NCBI GenBank assembly: GCA_963767565.1
Contig: CAVYEG010000009.1
Span: 1 to 64,000 of the forward strand
Direction: 5' to 3'
Length of the DNA: 64,000 nucleotides
Origin: Palsa-504 sp963767565
Lineage (GTDB): Bacteria; Actinomycetota; Actinomycetes; Streptosporangiales; Streptosporangiaceae
Shown here: positions 57,863-64,000 of the stretch, one piece after another
Layout: every line of letters begins with the position of its first letter
How positions within the stretch are numbered: the stretch's first letter is position 1
The notes under the pieces: model-generated
What the model was told of the DNA's origin: nothing
The model's input: only the letters and a program-made list of their open reading frames with translations
Database searches by the model: none
Made by a program: the position numbers and the translations under genes

Positions 57863-59152
57863 TCAGGAGACTTGGGCGGAGGCGGTGATGACGTGGGTCT
57901 TGTTGCGGCCGGTTTCCTTGGCGTAGTAGAGGGCGCTGTCGGCGGCGGCGAGCATGTCGGTGAGCTCGCGGCTCACGCCGTCCAGGGCCGCTACGCCGAC
58001 CGAGATCGTGAGCCTGACGCACGGGCCGGATTCGTCGTTATCGTTGACCGGGACGGTCATGGTGGCGATGTGCCGGCGTAGCCGCTCGGCCACGGCCAGC
58101 GCGTCGACCTCGCGAGCATTCGGCAGCAGGATGGCGAACTCCTCGCCGCCGAACCTCCCGGCCAGGTCGTACACCCGCAGCTGGCTGCTCAGCGCATCGG
58201 TGACCGCGCGCAGCGCCTTGTCCCCGACCAGGTGGCCGTAGGTGTCGTTGACCAGCTTGAAGTGGTCGATGTCGACCAGCGCGAGAGCCAGCGGGCTGCC
58301 CGTGCGGACGGCCCGGGCGATCTCCACCGACGCCTCCGCCTCCCAGGTCGACGCGTTGAGCAGGCCGGTCTTGGTATCGACGCGCGACTGGGCCAGGAGC
58401 TGGGCGTGCATCATGAACCGGCGGACCAGCAGCACGGTGGGCACGGCAAACACGGCCAGCACCGCGTTGACGGCCACCACCACGGTGATCAGCACGCCCA
58501 GGTCGAACTCGGCGAGGTCACCCTGCAGGGCCTCGCGGTTCAGCTCCAGGTCGGCGAACTTGACCGTGGGATCGGTCAGCTTGATACCGCCCACGACGAG
58601 CAGCTGGTGGCCCCGGCCGCCGATGATCTCGCAGATGGCGACGGCCACGGTGAAGGTCAGGGCGTGCTTGCCGGTGCCGATCGAGGAGCCGGCGAAGGAC
58701 GCGGGGAGGGCCCGGAACACCAGGGACGCCGCCCCGTAGCAGATGGCGATGGCGGCCACCGTGAACACGCGGCGGTAGACGACCCCCCGGTACACCCGGA
58801 TCAGGGTCAGGATCTGCAGCGGGATCACGGTCACCATGGCGTAGACGGGCGGCAGCAAGATCGCCACCGGGAGTACCCAGACGGTGAGGAAATCCCTGGT
58901 CATGCCGCCCGGGACGTAGGCGGTGGGAGGCGTCGCCGCGACCGAGACCATGCCGCAGCCCAGCAGCAGCGCGAAGCGCAACGCGTCGCTGGCGCGCCAG
59001 GTCGTCTCCGCGGCGGCGTAGCAGGTCAGCCCGAGAGCCAGCAGCGAGATCAGCCCAACGTAGAGGCGCAGCCGCCACGGGGTCTGCCACCAGGCCCAGT
59101 TCGTGACCGCAAGGCTCGCCAGCACGCGACGCGTGACGGACGAGGCTTTCAT
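57863..59152 (-). CDS. Membrane GGDEF diguanylate cyclase
   Basis: 429 residues from the ATG at 59152 with GGTGGAGC upstream; a GTG 11 codons earlier is possible. The N-terminal 250 residues contain eight or so hydrophobic helices, a MASE-like sensory region. The GGDEF domain follows: LALVDIDHFKLVNDTYGHLV, AGRFGGEEFAILLPNA with the active-site GGEEF, and ISVGVAALDG. The Asp/Glu metal ligands are present, so synthesis of cyclic di-GMP is likely. There is no clear RxxD inhibitory site five residues before GGEEF (sequence is VYDLAGRFGGEEF). In actinomycetes c-di-GMP controls development. Confidence 0.92.
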   Translation of the reverse strand: MKASSVTRRVLASLAVTNWAWWQTPWRLRLYVGLISLLALGLTCYAAAETTWRASDALRFALLLGCGMVSVAATPPTAYVPGGMTRDFLTVWVLPVAILLPPVYAMVTVIPLQILTLIRVYRGVVYRRVFTVAAIAICYGAASLVFRALPASFAGSSIGTGKHALTFTVAVAICEIIGGRGHQLLVVGGIKLTDPTVKFADLELNREALQGDLAEFDLGVLITVVVAVNAVLAVFAVPTVLLVRRFMMHAQLLAQSRVDTKTGLLNASTWEAEASVEIARAVRTGSPLALALVDIDHFKLVNDTYGHLVGDKALRAVTDALSSQLRVYDLAGRFGGEEFAILLPNAREVDALAVAERLRRHIATMTVPVNDNDESGPCVRLTISVGVAALDGVSRELTDMLAAADSALYYAKETGRNKTHVITASAQVS

Positions 59153-59394
59153 GCTCCACCGATCCGGATGGGACGCGACTGGCACCTGTCTAGCCGGAAG
59201 CTCACCGTAAAGGACTAGCTCCGTATAGCTACCTTAGCTCATCTTGGCCCGCTTATGCACTATTGCGTCCGATTCACCTACATCGGGAGATAAAGAGAGG
59301 CTAAATGGTGATTGACGAGCCACGATTACCCGGAGTGCTTTCGCCGGAGGCCGTCGCAGGACCGCATATAACTGCCGGAGGGAGGGGCAGATCC

Positions 59395-59480
59395 ATGCGC
59401 GTCAACTGGGCATGAGCGTGTCGAGCGCCACTAGCCGGGACGACCGAAAGGAAGTCGCAATGCGTGACACGTGGACGTGA
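59395..59480 (+). other. Two overlapping mini-ORFs with good ribosome sites
   Basis: GGAGGGAGG precedes ATG 59395, which opens a six-codon frame (MRVNWA) whose TGA overlaps an ATG at 59412. The second frame (MSVSSATSRDDRKEVAMRDT and two more residues) ends at 59480, and AAAGGAAG lies inside it before another ATG. The layout looks like a leader peptide with coupled translation, but no gene follows on this strand. It may be the surviving start of a deleted gene. The remainder of 59153-59500 shows nothing else. Confidence 0.3.
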
Positions 59481-59500
59481 GATTTAGTCCGCAGCCGCCG

Positions 59501-60790
59501 CTATCCGGAACCGCGCAGCGGCACCGACCTCGAGGTTGCGGCGTGATCGGGACGCCGTCCCGCCGCATGCCGTCCGCCGGGTGGTGACACGTGGCGCCAC
59601 CTAAGGGTCAGGACGAAGGCAACTACCGCACCAACCGCACCAGCCACCGCAATGACCACCGCCGGAGACATCACCTCCGCGGCGGCGCCGGCCGCCACGA
59701 AAGCGGCCCCCTGGCCAACGACCACCCCCATGCTGGCTATGCCGAAGGCTTGAGCCCGCCGTTCGTTCGGCACCCTGACCACAAATGCGGTGTTGGCCGC
59801 GATCTGGTAGACCCCGAACGTCGCCGACAACGAGAAGATCACCAGCGAGGCAGCAAGGCTCGGGCGGAGGGCCGTCAGGACGAGCGACCCGCAGGTCAGC
59901 ACGGCCAGCGGGCCCATCCAGTTGGTCCGCTGCCGCGGCCGGAAGAACCGGGTGAACAGCGGTGTGACGATCGTCGTGGACAGCGCCGTCGACGCTATCA
60001 CCAGACCGGTGGCAATCGACCCTCCGCCGAGCCTTGCCGCATAGGGAGCGGCGATTCCCTCGGGAACCGTGTAGAAGACCACCAGCCAGCCGAGCAGCAG
60101 CAGCGTGCTGAGCGCCTGGTTGCCGAACACCAGCTGGAACCCGCCCCGCATCCGCGCCAGCGCGGAGGACGGGACGGAGTCCGGCTGGGCCGCGGCCGGC
60201 CTGGACCGGGTGCCGAACGCGATTAACAAGCCGGACAGCACGAACGTGCCCGCGTCGAGCCCCAGCGAGCTCCGCACGCCGATGAGGGCCACCGCCACTC
60301 CCCCGCCGGCCGCGCCGGCCACCTGGGCCCCGAGGAAGGTGGTCTGGATCACCGCGGTGCCGAGCACGTAGCGCTCCCCCTGCAGTATTTCGGGAGTGAT
60401 GGCGGCCCGTGCGGAATCGAACGGGGGCGCGAACATGGTGGCCGCGAACAGCAGCGCGACCAGGGCCACGACCGGCACGTGCGGGATTACCATGGCCGCC
60501 ACCAGGACGGCACGGGCCGCGTCGCAGGCGATCATCACCGTGCGGCGCGGGTACCGGTCGGCGGTCTCGGCCAGGAACAGCCCGCCGATCACCCAGGGCA
60601 GGTAGCCGGCCGCATACACCAGCGCCGCGAGCAGCGGCGAGTTCGTCTTGTGGTAGACCAGCAGGGTCAGGGCGACCAGGGCCAGGCGGTCACCCGCCAC
60701 GGACAGCACCACGGAGAACCACAGGGCGCGGAACTCCCGCACCGCGAACACGTCGCGAAAGGTGGCGCGCGGCGGCACCGCACCTTTCAC
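59501..60790 (-). CDS. MFS transporter, MFS_3 (enterobactin-exporter-like)
   Basis: 429 residues from the GTG at 60790, preceded by AAAGG; the frame is open 37 codons further, without a ribosome site. Twelve hydrophobic helices. FRDVFAVREFRALWFSVVLSV, ALTLLVYHKTNSPLLAALVY, the loop motif ETADRYPRRTVMIACDAARA and VRVPNERRAQAFGIASMGVV match the MFS_3/EntS group, which exports siderophores, drugs and other small molecules. A short basic tail follows the last helix. No biosynthetic partner is nearby, so the substrate is unknown. Confidence 0.88.
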   Translation of the reverse strand: MKGAVPPRATFRDVFAVREFRALWFSVVLSVAGDRLALVALTLLVYHKTNSPLLAALVYAAGYLPWVIGGLFLAETADRYPRRTVMIACDAARAVLVAAMVIPHVPVVALVALLFAATMFAPPFDSARAAITPEILQGERYVLGTAVIQTTFLGAQVAGAAGGGVAVALIGVRSSLGLDAGTFVLSGLLIAFGTRSRPAAAQPDSVPSSALARMRGGFQLVFGNQALSTLLLLGWLVVFYTVPEGIAAPYAARLGGGSIATGLVIASTALSTTIVTPLFTRFFRPRQRTNWMGPLAVLTCGSLVLTALRPSLAASLVIFSLSATFGVYQIAANTAFVVRVPNERRAQAFGIASMGVVVGQGAAFVAAGAAAEVMSPAVVIAVAGAVGAVVAFVLTLRWRHVSPPGGRHAAGRRPDHAATSRSVPLRGSG

Positions 60791-61130
60791 TGTGGCCCTT
60801 TCGTCAGGCCTTATGAACCCGCCAAAAGGCCCTGGAATCCGCGGTCTGTCGTCCTTGCCTTCCGCTTCATCATGACCCAGCGCCAGCGTAAATCGCAACA
60901 AGCAGTGAGCAATCGGTCACCAGTGATCCCAGAGGCAGGGGTGAGTCCGATATGGGACGGTAAGGGCAATGCCGTGGATGGCGGGCGGTGACGGCGGGGG
61001 CAGGTAGCAGGGACCGTTCGGCCAAAAAAGAATTCTTTACGGAACGGGCCGTGGTGCGGCGGCCCAGAAGGAAGAATCCGGCATGGGGGCAGATCGCGCT
61101 TCCCCGGAGCTACTTGAGCGGAGCTAACAA
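60791..61130. other. Gap of 340 bp between divergent genes
   Basis: Probably holds both promoters; an AT-rich stretch (AAAAAAGAATTCTTTA near 61024-61039, containing GAATTC) stands out. A GGAG eight bases before 61131 is the ribosome site of the protease gene. No gene or RNA is visible. Confidence 0.4.
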
Positions 61131-62903
61131 ATGCCGGATGAATCTGGCTCTTTGGTGCGGCTGGCGGGAAGCGAACGCGCGTCGCTGCCCGAGGCTACGG
61201 ACGCGGGGACGCTGGATACCTCGCAGCGGGCCGAAGTGACTGTGGTGGTCAGGCGGCGGGCCGAGATTCCCGCCGAGATCGTCGAGGGGCCGACCGTGCT
61301 GACCAGCGACGAGCTGGCCGAGCGGTACGGGGCCGACCCGGCCGACGTGGATCTGGTGGGCCAGGAGCTTTCCCGGCGGGGCCTGGAGGTCACCGCCGTC
61401 TATCCGGCCACCCGCCGGATCAAGATGGCGGGCACCCTGGCCGACCTGGCCAGCGCGTTTGGCACCACGTTGCGGCAAGTCAGCAGCCCGGAGCCGGGCG
61501 GCAGGGGTAACGTCACGCACCGGTACCGCGAGGGCGCGCTGTACGTGCCGGCCGCGCTGGACGGCGTGGTGACGGCGGTGCTCGGCCTGGACACCCGGCC
61601 GCAGGCCCGGCCGCACTTCCGGCCCCGGGCGGCTGCGGCCCAGGGCACCTCCTACTCGCCCAACCAGGTGGCGGATATCTACCAGTTCCCGGCCGGGACC
61701 ACCGGCTCGGGCCTGACGGTCGCGGTCATCGAGCTCGGCGGCGGCTTCTCCACCACCGACCTGGCCACCTATTTCGGGCAGCTGGGCATCGCCGTGCCCG
61801 CCATCAGCGCGGTCGGCGTGGACGGGGCGTCCAACGCGCCGGGTTCCGACCCCAACGGGGCGGACGTGGAGGTGGCGCTGGATATCGACGTCATCGGCGC
61901 GGCCGCGCCGGGCGCCAAGCAGCTGGTGTACTTCGCGCCGAACAACGGTGACCAGGGTTTCGTGGACGCCATCTCCGATGCCGCGTCGGCCACCCCGGCC
62001 CCGATCGCCATCTCGATCAGCTGGGGGCAGTCCGAGGACTCCTGGACCGCGCAGGGCCTGTCGGCCATGAACGCGGCGATGTCGGATGCGGCGGCGCTGG
62101 GCGTCACGGTGTGCGCGGCGGCCGGGGACAACGGCAGCGGTGACGCGGTCACCGACAGCCAGCCGCACTGCGACTTCCCCGCCTCCAGCCCGTACGCGCT
62201 GGGCTGCGGCGGTACCAAGCTGATCGCCGATCCGGCCACCGGCGCGATCAGCTCCGAGGTGGTGTGGAACGAGACGGCCTCGAACGAGGGCGCCGGAGGT
62301 GGCGGGGTCAGCGACCAGTTCGCGCTGCCCAGCTGGCAGGCGACCGCCGGGGTCCCGGCCCGGGCCACCTCGGGCACGGGCGGCGGGACCAGCGGGTCTA
62401 GCGGGCCCGGCGGGTCCGGCGGCTCCGGCGGCTCGGGCGGCGGGTCCGGCGGCGGCTCAGGCGGCGGGCACCATCACCGGCACCATGAGGGCGGCGAGCA
62501 CCGCCAGCACGCCGAGGGGGGCGCCGCGGCGGATGCTTCCGTAGGTCCGGCCGTGGCGGGCAGTGCGGGCGGGCGGGGCGTGCCGGACGTGGCGGGCAAC
62601 GCCGATCCGACGACCGGGTACCAGATCTACTCCGACGGCAAGTCGCAGGTCGTGGGCGGGACCAGCGCGGTCGCGCCGCTATGGTCGGCGCTGATCAGCC
62701 GGCTGGCCCAGGCCACGGGCAAACGGTTCGGCCTGATCCAGCCCCTGCTGTACGCGGGCATCACGCCCGGCACCGACGTGGCCGGCTTCCGCGACATCAC
62801 CAGCGGGAACAACGGCGCCTACTCGGCCGGCCCCGGCTGGGACGCCTGCTCGGGCCTGGGCAGCCCGGACGGCACCGCCCTGCTGACCAGGCTGCAGGAC
62901 TGA
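61131..62903 (+). CDS. Sedolisin (S53) serine-carboxyl protease, kumamolisin-like, with His-rich insertion
   Basis: 590 residues. The prodomain (about 30-165; LTSDELAERYGADPADVDLV) acts as chaperone and inhibitor and is cleaved off. The catalytic domain has E247 and D251 in ADVEVALDIDVIGAAAPGA, the oxyanion Asp in CAAAGDNGSGD, and S512 in GGTSAVAPLW. The C-terminal calcium site is FRDITSGNNGAYSAGPGWD. These enzymes work at acid pH, usually outside the cell; no classical signal peptide is seen, which is common in this family. Between the oxyanion Asp and the Ser, residues of about 413-463 form a Gly/Ser repeat followed by a His-rich run (HHHRHHEGGEHRQHAEGG). This is unusual and could bind metal or act as a pH-sensitive flap. 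Confidence 0.92.
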   Translation: MPDESGSLVRLAGSERASLPEATDAGTLDTSQRAEVTVVVRRRAEIPAEIVEGPTVLTSDELAERYGADPADVDLVGQELSRRGLEVTAVYPATRRIKMAGTLADLASAFGTTLRQVSSPEPGGRGNVTHRYREGALYVPAALDGVVTAVLGLDTRPQARPHFRPRAAAAQGTSYSPNQVADIYQFPAGTTGSGLTVAVIELGGGFSTTDLATYFGQLGIAVPAISAVGVDGASNAPGSDPNGADVEVALDIDVIGAAAPGAKQLVYFAPNNGDQGFVDAISDAASATPAPIAISISWGQSEDSWTAQGLSAMNAAMSDAAALGVTVCAAAGDNGSGDAVTDSQPHCDFPASSPYALGCGGTKLIADPATGAISSEVVWNETASNEGAGGGGVSDQFALPSWQATAGVPARATSGTGGGTSGSSGPGGSGGSGGSGGGSGGGSGGGHHHRHHEGGEHRQHAEGGAAADASVGPAVAGSAGGRGVPDVAGNADPTTGYQIYSDGKSQVVGGTSAVAPLWSALISRLAQATGKRFGLIQPLLYAGITPGTDVAGFRDITSGNNGAYSAGPGWDACSGLGSPDGTALLTRLQD

Positions 62904-62923
62904 GCCTGCGCTGCACCTGGCGC

Positions 62924-62950
62924 GAGGGGGCCCGGAATCCGGGCCCCCTC
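62924..62950 (+). terminator. Strong GC hairpin after the protease gene
   Basis: GAGGGGGCCCGG and CCGGGCCCCCTC form a 12-bp perfect stem with an AAT loop, 21 bp after the stop codon. No T-run follows, but the stem is among the strongest in the window. Confidence 0.75.
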
Positions 62951-62965
62951 CGTGCGGGCCGCTAA

Positions 62966-62985
62966 ATACCCGCGGGGGGTATAGT
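62966..62985 (+). promoter_or_regulatory. CsoR-like operator overlapping a -10 box
   Basis: ATACCC-GCG-GGGGGTAT (62966-62982) has the G-tract palindrome typical of CsoR/RcnR-family metal-sensing repressors. TATAGT at 62980-62985 is a good -10 hexamer that shares bases with it. The expected transcription start coincides with the GTG at 62993, so the mRNA is probably leaderless. Binding there would block polymerase until a metal such as Cu(I) is present; the identity of the regulator is inferred. Confidence 0.55.
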
Positions 62986-62992
62986 CGGTCGG

Positions 62993-64000
62993 GTGGGCGT
63001 ACTGAGTGCGGTGGGCGGCAGCCTGCGGGAAGCGTTCTTCATGTTCTGGGAGACGCTGTGGGCGCTGGTGCTCGGCTTCGGCCTGGCCGGGGCGGTGCAG
63101 GCGTTCGTGCCGCGGGGGCAGATGCAGCGCGTCATGGGCGGCCGCGGGCCCGCGGCGCTGACCCGCAGCGCGCTGCTCGGCATGGCCAGCTCGTCGTGCT
63201 CCTACGCGGCCAGCGCGCTGGCCAGGTCGCTGTTCCAACGCGGCGCGGACTTCACCGCCGCGATGGTGTTCATGTTCGCCTCGACCAACCTGGTCGCGGA
63301 GCTCGGCATCGTGCTGTGGCTGCTCATCGGCTGGCAGTTCACGCTGGCCCAGTTCGCCGGCGGGGCCATCATGATCGCCCTGCTCGGCCTGGCCCTGCCC
63401 CGGCTGGTCCCGCGGGGCTGGACCGAGGCCGCCCGGCGGCGGCTGGAACCCGGGGCCGGGGAGCACGACGGACACGGCGAACACGGGTCGCCCGGCGGGC
63501 GGGACACGCTGGCCGGGCGGCTACGGCAGCGGCCGCGGTGGGCCGACGCGGCCGACTACGCGATCGCCGACCTGACCATGCTGCGGCGCGAGCTGGTGGT
63601 CGGGTTCGTGGTGGCGGGCTTCGCCGCGGTGGCCGTGCCGGTCAGCTTCTGGAACGCCGTCTTCCTGCACCACCACGGAGCCCTGACCGTGATCGAGAAC
63701 GCGGTGGCCGGGCCGTTCGTGGCGATGATCAGCTTCACCTGCTCGGTCGGCAACGTCCCGCTGGCGGCGGCGCTGTGGAAGGACGGCATCAGCTTCGGCG
63801 GCGTGACCGCGTTCATCTTCGCCGACCTGATCGCGCTGCCGCTGCTGTTCGTCTACCGCAAGATGTACGGCGGCCGCCTGACGCTCCGGCTGCTGGGCGT
63901 GTTCTGGCTGGTCATGAGCGTCGCGGGGCTGCTGGTCGAGCTGATCTTCGGCGCGGCGGGCATCGTGCCGGCCACCCGGCCGGTCGTCATCGCGCCCGAG
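62993..64000 (+). CDS. YraQ/ArsP-type permease (3' end cut by window edge)
   Basis: 336 codons are visible and the frame is still open at 64000. GTG start; no ribosome site, but a -10 box ends seven bases upstream, which fits a leaderless start. At least seven hydrophobic segments. The family motif with the conserved Cys is LLGMASSSCSYAASALARSL, followed by AAMVFMFASTNLVAELGIVL; a second Cys-containing copy is VAMISFTCSVGNVPLAAALW in the other half. A His-rich loop (EHDGHGEHGSPGG) lies between the halves. YraQ/DUF318 permeases include ArsP, which exports methylarsenite; others are linked to metals. The operator suggests control by a metal sensor. The substrate is open. Confidence 0.85.
   Translation, partial: MGVLSAVGGSLREAFFMFWETLWALVLGFGLAGAVQAFVPRGQMQRVMGGRGPAALTRSALLGMASSSCSYAASALARSLFQRGADFTAAMVFMFASTNLVAELGIVLWLLIGWQFTLAQFAGGAIMIALLGLALPRLVPRGWTEAARRRLEPGAGEHDGHGEHGSPGGRDTLAGRLRQRPRWADAADYAIADLTMLRRELVVGFVVAGFAAVAVPVSFWNAVFLHHHGALTVIENAVAGPFVAMISFTCSVGNVPLAAALWKDGISFGGVTAFIFADLIALPLLFVYRKMYGGRLTLRLLGVFWLVMSVAGLLVELIFGAAGIVPATRPVVIAPE

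Noticed and set aside
1..64000. tRNA, rRNA or well-known riboswitch
   Set aside because: I looked for cloverleaf-like ends, TTCGA-type T-loops and known leader motifs in the intergenic regions and found none convincing; a covariance-model scan would be decisive.

Overview
The window is about 70 % G+C, uses GTG and ATG starts with short GGAG-type ribosome binding sites, and carries a SARP/AfsR-type regulator, a SpoIIE-type phosphatase, DUF222/HNH, DUF929 and DUF2993 proteins and a TraB/FtsK-like transfer gene. Together these point to the chromosome of a filamentous actinomycete (Actinomycetota, probably Streptosporangiales or a near relative). I cannot name the genus from sequence alone.

Positions 1-12.4 kb are an accessory, decaying stretch. 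They hold a DUF222/HNH endonuclease cut by the left edge, a secreted GH127 glycosidase, a complete IS607-type element (serine recombinase TnpA plus TnpB with all catalytic residues), a complete IS982-type element with inverted repeats and a 3-bp duplication, a truncated histidine-phosphatase domain fused in frame to a truncated histidine-kinase-like ATPase, a TraB/FtsK-like conjugation gene broken by two frameshifts, and a truncated transposase. This looks like the remains of an integrated conjugative element.

Positions 13.4-20.4 kb are one co-directional catabolic operon: class-I amidotransferase hydrolase (PuuD-like), FadR/GntR regulator, APC permease, glutamine-synthetase-like ligase, aldehyde dehydrogenase and SDR. 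This is the gene set of the gamma-glutamylation route for polyamines or related amines. It is followed on the other strand by serA and a 1006-residue SARP-NB-ARC-TPR regulator.

Positions 25-34.6 kb hold a disulfide-bond pair (DUF929 thioredoxin-like protein and VKOR), a decayed gene, CtaG, a DMT exporter, an amidohydrolase, a gamma-carbonic-anhydrase-like protein, a carboxylesterase and a frameshifted lipoprotein with a 27-bp repeat. Positions 34.8-38.4 kb hold an overlapping receiver / histidine kinase / LuxR response regulator set and a pentapeptide-repeat protein.

Positions 38.4-45.7 kb hold a lipoprotein beta-propeller and then a tightly packed minus-strand operon: M19 dipeptidase, two-domain NTF2-like protein, PgeF, MurL and MurD. 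MurL epimerises the glutamate after MurD has added it, so the cell wall here is probably built by the alternative MurD2/MurL route. PgeF (peptidoglycan editing) is coupled to it by a one-base overlap. I regard this as the most interesting locus of the window.

Positions 45.9-64 kb hold a tyrosine phosphatase, a double-FHA ABC exporter of the Rv1747 type, a DUF2993 protein, a HIT protein, a MenG/UbiE-like methyltransferase overlapping a UbiA-like membrane protein, a SoxR remnant, a PAS-GAF-PP2C-ATPase signalling protein, glmS, a GGDEF membrane protein, an MFS transporter, a sedolisin protease with a His-rich insertion in its catalytic domain, and a YraQ/ArsP-type permease that runs off the right edge and has a CsoR-like operator over an apparently leaderless promoter. 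I saw no rRNA, tRNA or CRISPR array.
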